Shown here piece by piece: positions 23,601 through 32,649 of a DNA stretch of 64,000 nt. Below the pieces are notes generated by a model. It did no database searches and had not been told where the DNA came from. It was given only the letters and a program-made list of their open reading frames with translations. This DNA is from JBDHWG01 sp046328505. GTDB lineage: Bacteria; Chloroflexota; Anaerolineae; Epilineales; JAHCIE01. A program made the translations under genes and the position numbers. How positions within the stretch are numbered: position 1 is the stretch's first letter; the number at the start of each line of letters is the position of its first letter. Location: positions 124,001 to 188,000 of the forward strand of contig JAXLWL010000006.1 of the NCBI GenBank assembly GCA_046328505.1, read 5' to 3'.

Positions 23601-24481
23601 GTCGCGAGCGAAGGCAGCGTGCTCGCCCCGAAGCTCGCCGTCGCCTCGGGCAGGTGTGGGGGCAGCACGGGCTGCTCGACGACGAAGTCGATGCTCACGT
23701 CGACGTCGAGGCGGGCCAGGCTATCACTATGGATGGTGAAGGGCACGCTGTAGAAGCCGTCCTGGGCTTGGGCATCGGCCAGGAACGCGTTGAGAACGGC
23801 GGCGAAATCGGGCGACGTCGCCGCGCCGCCCAGGTCGCCGGGCCGCGTCCAGAACGGGGGAAGCTGCCCCAACCGCACCGAGATATTGCTGGCCGTGGCG
23901 CTGACGACCACGCCGTAGAGCGAGACCTGCCCATGGTCATTCACGGCGGTCGGCGAAGACATAGCGGTGAGCTTAAGCCTGCCCGTCGCCAGGGGTGGTA
24001 GGGATGTCGGAGCAGGCTGTTGGCCCGCCGCCGGCTTGAGGGGCAGGTTGAGAATGAGCTTCGGCTTGCCGGGCGCTTCGAGTGTGCCATCGGCCGCGAC
24101 GCCCATCCACGTCCCGCCGATGTCCATCTGCACCGACACCTGGCCGCCGTCAGCGACGGCGCTGGCCCCGGTGCCGGTGGGCGAGACAGGCTCCCGCGCG
24201 GCGATCACCGCGCTGATGTTTCGGCGCGCGTTGAGATTCGCCGCCGCCCAGAAGGCGCTACCCAGCGCCGCCGGATCGCGGGTCGCTCCCCGGCTCCCGA
24301 CGCCCGTTGTGTCGTCAAACAGGATGGTTTCCGTTGGCGCTGCGCCCGCGGCGTCTTTCGCCGGGGTGAGCGTCAGGCTGGCCTTCGTGACGCGCGCGCC
24401 GTCGGGTAGGCTCCGCAGCGTCACGGTATGGTCCCCCTCGAAAGGGTCCTGGCCACCGGGGTAGCGATCAATGAGCTTCAT
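20696..24481 (-). CDS. Large particle-associated protein with flagellin-IN-like module and two helix-hairpin-helix domains
   Basis: From the ATG at 24481 (MKLIDRYPGG) the protein has about 1261 residues. The N-terminal part is beta-rich. A middle segment (NLSQGVNLSVQRYITL ... TITEVVAAINRAFG ... GRVDLLP) is a copy of the module repeated eight times in the gpI-like protein nearby. Further beta-sandwich regions follow, then an Ala/Pro-rich linker. Two C-terminal helix-hairpin-helix domains read VKGIGPARVRQLTESGI and VSGLGAARVARLSDVGI, each followed by a DUF4332-like helical pair. Such HhH domains often bind DNA or protein. The position after the fibre-like paralogs suggests a tail accessory or fibre-network protein. 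Confidence 0.7.
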   Translation of the reverse strand: MKLIDRYPGGQDPFEGDHTVTLRSLPDGARVTKASLTLTPAKDAAGAAPTETILFDDTTGVGSRGATRDPAALGSAFWAAANLNARRNISAVIAAREPVSPTGTGASAVADGGQVSVQMDIGGTWMGVAADGTLEAPGKPKLILNLPLKPAAGQQPAPTSLPPLATGRLKLTAMSSPTAVNDHGQVSLYGVVVSATASNISVRLGQLPPFWTRPGDLGGAATSPDFAAVLNAFLADAQAQDGFYSVPFTIHSDSLARLDVDVSIDFVVEQPVLPPHLPEATASFGASTLPSLATSLTTVTLPRQAVPVTGRSSAQIQGQFQSTRVAAGPIGDTPPVLPVEVAPTRSLAQAILLDQETHVLAVDVPLSSPQAILTGMHIAFQTDDDGKPSGDVLPGGDGQPATAEVRVDRPLPNQSSWGTATFRTPVRLQAAQRYWLVLQSTDGRAFWDAIPGAAQPPALLAPPLVSSDDGGLSWRAAAVTTSTQPLAALIRLRTQVDHFTIPVQLQIGSGPNAVRRKLNEFDPLGRVEFTFDFAEAMGAHLATQVAAAPCAAGELLVNGSFDTPPPDDAARRLLGFDAASDSAIAGTVNLSQGVNLSVQRYITLGVDGSAPHRIDCAGAVPARTTITEVVAAINRAFGGQRVASEDGGILFLASPSDTGGRVDLLPWRPDGPPQGWQQIGGSRGGSGGVVSISRLRLPIRRPPVSNGVILATQNVADRIVAALESNAIEAATLAQTVSVGAGCVYALRCQFASLRLGIFSGLASRNEPPTLGGWEVHWLSATGQEIRLDSGTLDVADEGVGFAPFEVRLTAPDGAVRAEVRFIQAPPGILLLDDVSFAATFDRVFNATFGLWQAAPDNVGPREPQGWSLESGNVVQTQDGAKLISDMQDDAVLTQTVAVKGGQTHSLIVQASPSAALDDPDSVAATARARVELRWLGDGAPPAPVVIPLDGRDFSIHSWVGAAPAGAKQAEIRLIQPAGGGSLALSQAGLTELDAVQVPLTFLSETPGELTLSKLRVAYDLPSAAPTARPANGFKRAALGTRELGLAPAAPPGPLAAPAPLTAPPIAPTPVEPVAPAAPPAPPLTEAVAAPAETREVTVPAPPAVPLAETAEPAPGPAGLIDVKGIGPARVRQLTESGITNLADLAAATPQDIVTRLRGVTQAAAEDYIRQARELVATAPPQAPSTPPAPPAVDLPLTLVSGLGAARVARLSDVGIDTVQKLAEAAPDDVARVLRGVSLETAAHFIEAARQVLEANAGGSP

Positions 24482-24497
24482 GGCGTCTCTTGCGGAA

Positions 24498-25181
24498 TCA
24501 AACCGACATGACGAGCATGACGTCGATAAAGTCGCGGGCAACGGGTTGGTTGTTCGGGCCGATCACGGTTCCCAGATCGGCTGCCGCCGTTACGGCCAGG
24601 GCGTTGTAGCTGAGCTGCTCGACGGACACGAGCGGGGTAATCGTCGCCGTCGCTCCGCCGGATGTCACGTTGAGCGGCTCGCCGGCCAGCATCTTCACCG
24701 GGCGAGCCGCCCAGCGGATGTCGTCCCACTCGCCACGTTCCTTGGTCTGCCCGACCGTCTGGTCGCGGTGCGCCTCGATCCAGGGCGAGGTGCGGTGATC
24801 CATCTCGTCCGCGCCCGGCTCGGCAAAGAACGCATCGAGAAAGTCGTTGACGACATCGCCGAGGCTATCGTCGTCGTTGTACTGGACTCCGTACTCGCTC
24901 AGGAGCTGCTCGATCAGGGTACCAAACACTTCGCGCGGGACACGCACCCCGATGGTACGGAGCAGGCTATCCAGCTCGTCGTGCCCATAGTACATGAAGA
25001 ACTGGACTTGCTGCTGTTGCGGACCGGCGTCGCCGGTCGGTATGCCCAGCAGCTCGTAGACGTCCACCACAGGGAACTGGCCCAGGTTGTGCTCGATGAT
25101 GGCGCGGCGCTGCTCGGCGCCGAGCCTGCGAAAAACGTGGTGATACACTTTAGTTGGGGTTGGCGCGGGTGCGGTTGCCAT
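24498..25181 (-). CDS. Particle-associated protein, short paralog of the next gene upstream
   Basis: This 227-aa protein shares a long segment with the 307-aa neighbour: FRRLGAEQRRAIIEHNL, then FPVVDVYEL, a YYGHDELDSL stretch, GVQYNDDDSLGDVVNDFLDAFF, and GEWDDIRWA followed by a C-terminal beta domain. It lacks the neighbour's N-terminal 90 residues. The function was not recognised. The position between gpI and the large HhH protein suggests a fibre or baseplate accessory protein. The pair must come from tandem duplication. Confidence 0.7.
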   Translation of the reverse strand: MATAPAPTPTKVYHHVFRRLGAEQRRAIIEHNLGQFPVVDVYELLGIPTGDAGPQQQQVQFFMYYGHDELDSLLRTIGVRVPREVFGTLIEQLLSEYGVQYNDDDSLGDVVNDFLDAFFAEPGADEMDHRTSPWIEAHRDQTVGQTKERGEWDDIRWAARPVKMLAGEPLNVTSGGATATITPLVSVEQLSYNALAVTAAADLGTVIGPNNQPVARDFIDVMLVMSV

Positions 25182-25192
25182 AGCTAATCCTC

Positions 25193-26116
25193 CTAACTGC
25201 GTAGTAGAATCATCAGGTCCAAGAAACGGCCCGGCTGCCCCGCCGGCTGCAGAGCATTGGCGGGCAACTGGATGGCGACCGTGTCGTAGCTCAAGTGGAC
25301 GATGTCCACGCCGACAATCTGCTGCACCTGATCGTTGCCGGGGACGAGCGCCAGGCCGTCGGCGAGCTTGCGTGGCAGAACGGCCCAGCGGATGTCATCC
25401 CACTCGCCGCGCTGCTTGAGCGTGGCCACGGTGCGGCTGTCGCGGTGGTCGTCGATCCACTTCGAGACCATGTGGTCCATCTCGTCGGCGCCGGGGGCCT
25501 TAAAGAAGGCGTCGAGGAAGTCATTGATGACGTCGTTGAGGCTATAGTCGTCGTTGTACTGAACGCCGACTTCGGTCAGCAGCAGCTCCCAGGGCGTGCC
25601 AAGGACGCGGCGGGGCAGCCGCTTCGTGAATAGTGGCTGCTGCTGCAACGCGTCTAGCTCGTTGTGCCCGTAGTACAGGAAAAACGGCGTGTTCTGCGGC
25701 GCTGTCGGCCGCGTCCCGCTCGCCGGCGTCGGGATCAGGTCGGGAGGGACGACAAGCGGCTCCAGCCGATAGACGTCCACCAGGGGGAAGCGGTGCAGAT
25801 CGTGCTCGATGACGAGCAGCGTCTCCTCGGCGTCCATGCGGCGGAAGTAGCGGCGGTAGCTGGCCGTGCCCTCGTGATCATGAACGCGGGGCGCGTAGCG
25901 CTGATCGAGAATGTCCGTCCAGTCCTTGGGCGACTTACTATCGAACTTGTCCGCGTTGTCGGCCCGCTTGACGCCGCCGTCGATGACATCCTGCTTGGCC
26001 TTGGCGATCTGACTCTGGATATCCTCCTTGATCTGCTGCTGCATCCCATTGAACAACCCGGCGCTAATCAGGTCGCCCGGATGCACTTCGACATACACGC
26101 TATTGTTGTCCGGCAT
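25193..26116 (-). CDS. Particle-associated protein with fibre-like N-terminus
   Basis: The 307-aa protein begins with VHPGDLISAGLFNGM, a coiled segment, and ADNADKFDSKSPKDW. This start is typical of phage tail-fibre or collar proteins that attach to a baseplate. The rest is paralogous to the 227-aa protein downstream (VYRLEPL, YYGHNELDAL, VQYNDDYSLNDVINDFLDAFF, GEWDDIRWA). I infer that it docks to the baseplate through its N-terminus and that its paralog partners with it. No enzyme motif was seen. Confidence 0.72.
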   Translation of the reverse strand: MPDNNSVYVEVHPGDLISAGLFNGMQQQIKEDIQSQIAKAKQDVIDGGVKRADNADKFDSKSPKDWTDILDQRYAPRVHDHEGTASYRRYFRRMDAEETLLVIEHDLHRFPLVDVYRLEPLVVPPDLIPTPASGTRPTAPQNTPFFLYYGHNELDALQQQPLFTKRLPRRVLGTPWELLLTEVGVQYNDDYSLNDVINDFLDAFFKAPGADEMDHMVSKWIDDHRDSRTVATLKQRGEWDDIRWAVLPRKLADGLALVPGNDQVQQIVGVDIVHLSYDTVAIQLPANALQPAGQPGRFLDLMILLRS

Positions 26117-26159
26117 GGAATCATCTCCTTCCTGCCCAGGCCGTGCCCGGCTCGGGTGG

Positions 26160-29100
26160 TCAAATAGTACGGTCGCGGGTCACTTCCACGTGGACCCCGG
26201 CCGCCTTGGCGTGCAGCACTCCGACGGGGCCCGGCTTCAACAGGTCCGCAGTCGCCGCGGGGATCGTCTCGCCCACGCCCGTCTGCCCAATCAGCGCGAC
26301 GAGCCGCGCGCTCTCGAACCGGCCGCCCTGGTAGCTGATGGACATATCGAAGTGGGCGGGATCAACTTTGGTAACCGTCACGGCGATGGCGTTGCCCGCC
26401 TCGCCCGGCTCGCGCGCTTCGAGCTTGATGATGTCCGCCACGTCAACGTCTTTCAGGTAGATTCGCGCGCGCTCTGTCGCCGTTCCACCCTGCAACGTCC
26501 GCACGCGCGGGTGGCGAATCGGCAGGCTGACCGGCTCGAAGCCGATCTCCACCCGCTGCACCACCGAGGCTGTGACCAGCCGTGAGTTGCTATCGCCGAT
26601 GAGCTGCTGCGGGTGCTTCGGGTCGCTCGTTGGCTCGGTGACGAACCCCGGATAGGTTTCGCTCTGGTCGTCGGCACTGCCGAAGCGCCCCTCGTCGAAG
26701 CGTGCGCCTAACTCCGACGGCAGGTCGGCCGGCAGATTGACGGCAAGGGTCCCCGGCTGGTAGATTTCGCGCTGCGTTGTGACCTCCACCACGCCATCGG
26801 TGATCGGTCCCGCCGCGAACACCGCCTTCTCGGCCTCACCCGCCAGCGGTGCGAAGCGGCTGACATCGAACACGCCGCGTTCGCGGCAGACCGCGCCGGG
26901 GAAGCGGGTGTTGATCCCACGCGCGGGGTCGGCGACCTGGTCGCGGTCGAACCGCGCGCCGTAGCAGTCGAGGTACAGCCACTCGGAGCGTCCGATGGGG
27001 ACGCGCAGCGCGTCGGCCTTGCTCGCGTACTCGGCCCAGACCATGCGCGAGTCGATGCGGTTGATGCGGCTGACCAGGCCATCCTGCTCGTCGGCCGGCC
27101 AGCCAATCGTCACGCCCTGGTAGGTCTCCTGCGGCCCGGCGCCGTCGCTGAGCGTGACATCGAACAGCGCGGCTGCCTGCTCCACCACCATCAGCCCCGC
27201 CGCCGCGTCGGAGGGGTAGAATGGCCCACTTACGGCGGCGACTCGGCCGGCCAGGTTGGCCAGGGCCACGCCTGGACCGGCGCGCAGGTCGGCCAGGACA
27301 GCGTCCGCGGGGCCGACGAGCGTATATCCCGCGGTGTCTACACGTATGAGGCCGACAAGGCGCACCTGCTGGCCGCTTGGGGCGGGAGCTTCCTGGCCTG
27401 GGATGGCTGCCTCCGCGACCGTTACCTGCACCGCGCTGCCCGCCGCGCCAAAACGACGGGCGTGTAGGACGGCGAGAGCCGGAGCGCCGGGGTCGTTGAG
27501 CTGGAGCTGAGCGCCGACGCCTTCCTGGCCGCCACTGAGCGCCGACGAGGCCGCGCCGGTCAGGATGATCTGCGCGCCGAGCGGTCCGCTGAGCAGCTTC
27601 GAAGGCGGCACCGACGTCTCGCTCCCGTCCGGCGCCGTGACCGCGGCGCGCAGCCCACCGCCGCCCGTCCAGACGCGAAGACGGCCGCCGGGCAGGATAT
27701 CGGTGAGCACGCGAAGACGCTGGCCCGTCGTGCAGTTGACGAAGGTCGGCCCGACGGTTCCCTGGGGCGCGAGCAGGTCGATGGTCAGGTCGGCCTCGGC
27801 CGCGCCCACGTTGTCCAGCGTCCACCGCGCCCCATGTTGCAGGCTGCGGGGCGCATCGCTGACCAGCCGGGGGGCGTACTCGATGAGCTCCAGCGCGCGG
27901 TTCGGGAGCACGCTCAGCCGACTTTGGGGTCCCGCTGTCGGCGAAGTGAGCCGCAGATGCGCGTCGTCGGTCGCCGAGGCCAGCCCCGGCACCGCCGCGT
28001 TGAGGCGCGCCACGATTTCGGTGAGTGTGGTCGACGCGGGGGCCGCGCCCGCGATATCGATATCGACGGGCAGGCCGCCGTCCACAGCTACGCGCAGCAC
28101 GCGCCGCTCGGACAGGTCGGCGGGCTTGAGAAGGTCTACCTCGCCTGTGATGGTGGCGGGCGTGGCATCCTGACCCGTCGTCTCATCCGATACGCTGCCG
28201 AACAGGGCCGGGCGCGCATCGCCGCCTGTCACCGGCAGCACGCTGAGGCTGGCGCCTGGCGCGGCGCTGCCCGTTAGGGCGAGCCGCCCGCCTTCGCTGG
28301 AGGCGACGACGCCGCGAGACGGGGTGTTGATGGCGTCCACAATCTCGGCGAGGTTCTTGTGGCCGCCCGTGTCGGCGGTCATGGCGATCTCGACACGCTG
28401 GCCGTTCACGCTCAGGGCGAGTGTGGCGTTGGCCGGCAGATCCGCCCCCTGGCTCAGGTCGACCTGCCCCACGAGACGCGGTGGTGTGGCGTCCGCGCCG
28501 TGGTATTGACGGCCGCCCGCTATGCCGAAGACTGCGCTCGTTGCGTCCTGGCCCGCGCCGGGCGCCAGGAATTCGAGCTTGCTCTGGCTGCCGGTCGTCG
28601 GGGTGATCAGGCGAAGGAACGCGCCGTCCGGCCGCGCGACCGTCGTCTGAAATGCCAGATTGATGGCGATGGCGAGACCGATCTGCGTCATGTGCTGCGG
28701 CTGATCGCCGGTCAGGTCGATGGCGTCGCTCGTCACGTCATCGACGCGCAGCCGCAATGTCGCGTGGGCCGGCAGATCGATGCCCTGGCTCAGGTCCGCG
28801 GTTCCCAGGAAGCTCACGCCCGTGGGCGGCCGGCCCGGCGTCACCGTCGGGTTCTCGCCTAGCAAGATCACGCCGGCGTCCATCCCCCGCGGCGGCGCGA
28901 AGGCGATGCGGCTCGCCTGGCCAGCCGTCGGCGAAGTCAGGGTGAGGCGGTGACCGTCGGTGCTCGCCACGTCTTCGGCTATGCCGGCTGCGTGTAGAGC
29001 AGTGTTGATGGCACCGGCGATCTCTTGCGGTAGGGCGATGCGCGGACGGCCGCTGGCCGCGGCACAGTCGATATCGACGGGCGCCCCGCCATCCACGCTC

Positions 29101-31031
29101 AGGCGCAGGTAGCGGTTCTGCCGCAGGTCGACGCCCCGGCTCAGGTCAGGCTCGCCCTGCACCTGGGCCACACTCCCCGCCGACCCAACGGCATCCTTGC
29201 GCACAAAGCCGTGGACTATCTGCGCCGCCTCGTCCGTCACCATCGCCCGCGTGACGAACCGCCGCCGCCGCGTCGTCGTGAGGGGCAGCAGGTCGATTCG
29301 GCTAGCCGCGCCCGGCGTCGGCGAGGTCAGCACCAGGTGGTCACCGTCTCGCGCGGCAATCGCATCCGGCAGGGCCGCGTTGATGGCGGTGGCGACGGCT
29401 TCGAGCGAGACCTGGGCGGCATCCTTCACCTGGTCCCGCGCGTCTATCTCGACCGGCGGCGCACCGTCCACGGCCAGGCTGAGCTGGTGCGACGCGCGCA
29501 GGTCGACCCCATCCGGCAGATCGACGACGCCCACCAACCGGGCGCGCGTGGCCGCGGCTCCCTGCGCTACGCGCGGGCGGATACCGAATATCGCGTCGGT
29601 GGCGTCGACATCAGCGGGCAAAGCTTCGAAGGCGATCTGGCTGGCCGCCCCGGTCGTCCTCGACGTCACGCGGATGAAGCGGCCGTCGTGGGACGCAACG
29701 TTCTCGCCGAGGGCTCGGTTGAGCGTGGTCACAATCTCGTCAGGCTGAGTCGCGCCCGGGTTCTCGCCGGCGCAGGTGACGGTCACAGGCGCGCGGTTGT
29801 CGAGGCGCAAGCGAATCTGCGAGCGCTGCCGCAGGTCGACGCCGCCGCTCAGGTCGCGCCGGCCGGTCACGTCGGCCGAGGCGGCGTCCCGTCCCGTGTA
29901 GAACGATGGCGCCGCGCCGAAAAGGCGCTGTCGGGCGTCCTGGGCCGCCGCCGGCTCCAGGGTCAAAGTGCTGGCGAAGCCCTGGGTTGGCGAGGTCAAG
30001 ACGAGACGCGTTCCATCTACACTGGCCACAGGCGGAGCGCCGATAGCTTTGAGCGCGGCGTTGATGGCTGAGGCCACGTCGCTCGCTCGGACGTGGGACG
30101 CATCGGCGGCGCTCGCGGCGCAGTCGACCTCGACGCGCGTTCGATTGTCGATGGACAGCCGCAGGAATCTCTCGTCGCGCAGGTCCAGGCCCGCGCCAAA
30201 ATCCGCACTTGTGGCCCGCGCGGCAACGGCCGGCCCCCCCAGGTAGGTGTGCGGCATCAGCCCCAGCAAGTCGGGGGCGGCGTCGTTGTCGCCTTCGATG
30301 GCCTCCAACCGGCTGGACGGGCCTGTGGTCGGTGATGTCAGCACGAGGCGCCGCCCGTCGTGAGTGGCTATGCTCCGATGGCAGGTCGTGTTGATGGTGG
30401 CGATGATACTGTCGAGGGACGCCCCGGCCGGCAGCGGAATCTCCACGGTCCCGTCGCGATCCACTTTCAGGCGCAGGGTCGCGGGGCGTGTGAGCGCCGC
30501 CCCTTCCGGCAGGTCAACATCGCCGACGATCTGCGCCGCCTGCGCCGCCTGGCCGACAGCCGCCCCGCCGGGCATGCCGAACAGCAAGGATGCCGCGTCG
30601 TCGCCGCGCGGCTCGACGGTCGTCAGGCTGTCGTCGGGGCGTGTCCACCACGAGTCGAGCTTGCTGTAGTCGTCATCGATCTGGAGGCCGAGGCTTTCGG
30701 CGGTGATGCGCAACACGCCCTGGACCGTGGACGGCCCCTCCAGGAAGATGCGCACGTAGCGCTTGAGATGCGCCCGAAACTCTTCGACCGTCTCATCGGG
30801 TCGGGGCGACAGGCCGTAGAGCGCGCCGATGCGCCGCAGGTCGTCAATAAACTCCGCGCCCTTATCGGCGTGGTCCACCCAGTGGGCCAGCATCAGCGCC
30901 GCCAGGCTGTTCTCCGCCTGGAGCAGCTCGTTCCCGAAGGCGTCGGTGACGCTGTAGAGCACCGAGGGCGCCGGGCGGGCCTTGTATATGCTCGGCAGAC
31001 GGCCGAGGATGCGGTCGGTCTTGGTCGGCAT
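26160..31031 (-). CDS. gpI-like baseplate protein fused to eight flagellin-IN-like modules
   Basis: The 1623-aa protein starts with a phage P2 gpI-like domain (about 1-150: DRILGRLPSIYKA, then LLQAENSLAALMLAHW and TVEEFRAHLKRYVRIFLEGPS). Eight modules of about 105-125 residues follow, each running DLS.GVDL, LRLxVD, a hydrophobic strand, EIVxxINAA, a strand with VAS, then LxLTSPTxGxxSRL. This resembles the flagellin IN-motif seen in hook-associated proteins. A further beta-rich region of about 500 residues ends the protein. gpI links the baseplate wedge to fibres. The modules may form an outward-reaching arm. The start is one base after the gpJ stop. Confidence 0.82.
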   Translation of the reverse strand: MPTKTDRILGRLPSIYKARPAPSVLYSVTDAFGNELLQAENSLAALMLAHWVDHADKGAEFIDDLRRIGALYGLSPRPDETVEEFRAHLKRYVRIFLEGPSTVQGVLRITAESLGLQIDDDYSKLDSWWTRPDDSLTTVEPRGDDAASLLFGMPGGAAVGQAAQAAQIVGDVDLPEGAALTRPATLRLKVDRDGTVEIPLPAGASLDSIIATINTTCHRSIATHDGRRLVLTSPTTGPSSRLEAIEGDNDAAPDLLGLMPHTYLGGPAVAARATSADFGAGLDLRDERFLRLSIDNRTRVEVDCAASAADASHVRASDVASAINAALKAIGAPPVASVDGTRLVLTSPTQGFASTLTLEPAAAQDARQRLFGAAPSFYTGRDAASADVTGRRDLSGGVDLRQRSQIRLRLDNRAPVTVTCAGENPGATQPDEIVTTLNRALGENVASHDGRFIRVTSRTTGAASQIAFEALPADVDATDAIFGIRPRVAQGAAATRARLVGVVDLPDGVDLRASHQLSLAVDGAPPVEIDARDQVKDAAQVSLEAVATAINAALPDAIAARDGDHLVLTSPTPGAASRIDLLPLTTTRRRRFVTRAMVTDEAAQIVHGFVRKDAVGSAGSVAQVQGEPDLSRGVDLRQNRYLRLSVDGGAPVDIDCAAASGRPRIALPQEIAGAINTALHAAGIAEDVASTDGHRLTLTSPTAGQASRIAFAPPRGMDAGVILLGENPTVTPGRPPTGVSFLGTADLSQGIDLPAHATLRLRVDDVTSDAIDLTGDQPQHMTQIGLAIAINLAFQTTVARPDGAFLRLITPTTGSQSKLEFLAPGAGQDATSAVFGIAGGRQYHGADATPPRLVGQVDLSQGADLPANATLALSVNGQRVEIAMTADTGGHKNLAEIVDAINTPSRGVVASSEGGRLALTGSAAPGASLSVLPVTGGDARPALFGSVSDETTGQDATPATITGEVDLLKPADLSERRVLRVAVDGGLPVDIDIAGAAPASTTLTEIVARLNAAVPGLASATDDAHLRLTSPTAGPQSRLSVLPNRALELIEYAPRLVSDAPRSLQHGARWTLDNVGAAEADLTIDLLAPQGTVGPTFVNCTTGQRLRVLTDILPGGRLRVWTGGGGLRAAVTAPDGSETSVPPSKLLSGPLGAQIILTGAASSALSGGQEGVGAQLQLNDPGAPALAVLHARRFGAAGSAVQVTVAEAAIPGQEAPAPSGQQVRLVGLIRVDTAGYTLVGPADAVLADLRAGPGVALANLAGRVAAVSGPFYPSDAAAGLMVVEQAAALFDVTLSDGAGPQETYQGVTIGWPADEQDGLVSRINRIDSRMVWAEYASKADALRVPIGRSEWLYLDCYGARFDRDQVADPARGINTRFPGAVCRERGVFDVSRFAPLAGEAEKAVFAAGPITDGVVEVTTQREIYQPGTLAVNLPADLPSELGARFDEGRFGSADDQSETYPGFVTEPTSDPKHPQQLIGDSNSRLVTASVVQRVEIGFEPVSLPIRHPRVRTLQGGTATERARIYLKDVDVADIIKLEAREPGEAGNAIAVTVTKVDPAHFDMSISYQGGRFESARLVALIGQTGVGETIPAATADLLKPGPVGVLHAKAAGVHVEVTRDRTI

Positions 31032-31032
31032 C

Positions 31033-32649
31033 TCAGCGCCTCTCCGCGATGAACACGTCCGCTGGATCCATGTCGAGCACGACGGTCCAGGTAGCGTCGG
31101 GTGTCGTCACCTGGAACTGGGCCGCGGCGATATCTTCGTCCGTGGCCTGGCCGGTGCGGCCGGGCGCCGCCGTCTGGACGAGATTGCGCGCCGGCAGGCG
31201 GCTGCTCGTCGGTGCGACCGGCCCGGCATCGCTCAGGATGCGGGTAAACGCCGCGCGCAGGGCGTCCGCGTCACTGGGCGTCGCGGTGACAGCGTCCAGG
31301 AGGGAGTTGACGAGCGTCGCCGCGGCGGGCTGGCCGATGTCGGACTGCCAGGCCATCACATCCACGAAGCGCGGGGCGTTCGCGCCGTCGCCGGCCACGT
31401 CCTGCACCTTCTTAACCGCGTCGAGCAGGTCCTTGCCCTTCGCCGGCTGGCCCGCCGTCAGCGTGTCGGCCACGGCGTTCAGCGCGTCGATCACCTGGCC
31501 GACCAGCTTCAGCTTGCCGTCGGGCGTCAGGTCTCGCGTAGCGCGAATGACCAGCCGCGGCCGGAAGAAGATGTACTTGGCGACGAGGGTCGCCTGGACG
31601 CCGGCCGCGCGAGTCTCCTCGACGCGGCTCTGGGCATCGGCGAAGCGCTCCGGCGGGGTATCGATGAGCAGCGTCACCATGCCGGTCGTGGGCGGGGTCT
31701 TGCCCGGCGGCCCGTTGGGGTCCCATACTTCGAGCAGGTTCGCGCGTGCGTCGAACAGGGCCTGGATGAGCGCCGCCAGGGTCGCCTTGCCCAGGCCGCG
31801 CAGGACGGCGCGGGCGCGGGCGCGAAGCTGGTCGTCCGTCTCGGCGTCCGCGCCGAGCTGGGTCGCTTCCAGGTTAGTCACGCGGCCGATGCCGGCCAGC
31901 GGCTGCGCCAGGGTCGTGATGGTGTTTGGCCCCACCTGGCCGGCCGGCCCCTTCGAGGCGTCGGTCGCCCGAATGGGGACGTCGATGCGCACCTGGCCGC
32001 GCTGGAGCGTCCGCAGCTCGCTGGTGACGAAGGTCACGCCCTTGTCGGTGCTCAGGCTGAGGCCCTCGGCGATGGTGACTGCGCCCTGGACCGCCGGGTC
32101 GCGGTAGAATGTCACCAATCCCTGCGCGAACTCCGCCGTCTTGCGGGTCACGCCCAGAATCGACACGACGAGGTCGAGGGACTTGCCGGTCGCGGTGTCG
32201 ATGAACCCGGCCAGGTAGGCCTGGTTGATCTGCTGGTAGACCGTGGCGATTTCGACGCTGATGGCCTCGCTGAGCGTCCGCGTCACGCTGCCGACGTTGA
32301 TGTCGGTCAGCGGTGGGTTGGCGTCGCGCAGGAAGTAGTCCACGTAGAACGTCGTCTCGTCGTCGGGAAGCGCGCCCTTCTGCCGCCAGAGCACGCCGTT
32401 GGAAGCGCCGTCGAAGTCGAAGTCCTGCCCCTTCTGGAATGCGAAGTGCTGCGCGTCCGAGGCGCCGGGCGGCGTCCGCGTCCCGGTGATGGACCGAATA
32501 TCGCTCGCCGGTTTCGCCAGTGGGTAGAGGTCCTCTTTGACGTCGAAGAAGATCGGCTCGTTGACCACGCCGCCGACGATAGCCGTCAGGATATCGTCCA
32601 CGATCTCGGCGTAGGGCCGTTCGATCAGATTCAGGGTAGCGCCGTTCAC
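31033..32649 (-). CDS. Baseplate J-like protein (gpJ/Afp11-like)
   Basis: The 538-aa protein is a contractile-tail baseplate wedge component. It has an N-terminal hook (YAEIVDDILTAIVGG), then TRTLSEAISVEIATVYQQIN, GKSLDLVVSILGV, the beta-prism part with FVTSELRTLQRG and VGPNTITTL, and the family signature with GADAETDDQLRARAR. The C-terminal half has an extra alpha/beta region (AAGVQATLVAKYIFFRPRLV). The ATG overlaps the gp25 stop by four bases. gpJ proteins trimerise or dimerise around the hub and trigger sheath contraction. Confidence 0.9.
   Translation of the reverse strand: MNGATLNLIERPYAEIVDDILTAIVGGVVNEPIFFDVKEDLYPLAKPASDIRSITGTRTPPGASDAQHFAFQKGQDFDFDGASNGVLWRQKGALPDDETTFYVDYFLRDANPPLTDINVGSVTRTLSEAISVEIATVYQQINQAYLAGFIDTATGKSLDLVVSILGVTRKTAEFAQGLVTFYRDPAVQGAVTIAEGLSLSTDKGVTFVTSELRTLQRGQVRIDVPIRATDASKGPAGQVGPNTITTLAQPLAGIGRVTNLEATQLGADAETDDQLRARARAVLRGLGKATLAALIQALFDARANLLEVWDPNGPPGKTPPTTGMVTLLIDTPPERFADAQSRVEETRAAGVQATLVAKYIFFRPRLVIRATRDLTPDGKLKLVGQVIDALNAVADTLTAGQPAKGKDLLDAVKKVQDVAGDGANAPRFVDVMAWQSDIGQPAAATLVNSLLDAVTATPSDADALRAAFTRILSDAGPVAPTSSRLPARNLVQTAAPGRTGQATDEDIAAAQFQVTTPDATWTVVLDMDPADVFIAERR

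Noticed and set aside
22646..24001. 451-codon open frame on the plus strand
   Set aside because: Antisense to the large HhH protein and without recognisable motifs.
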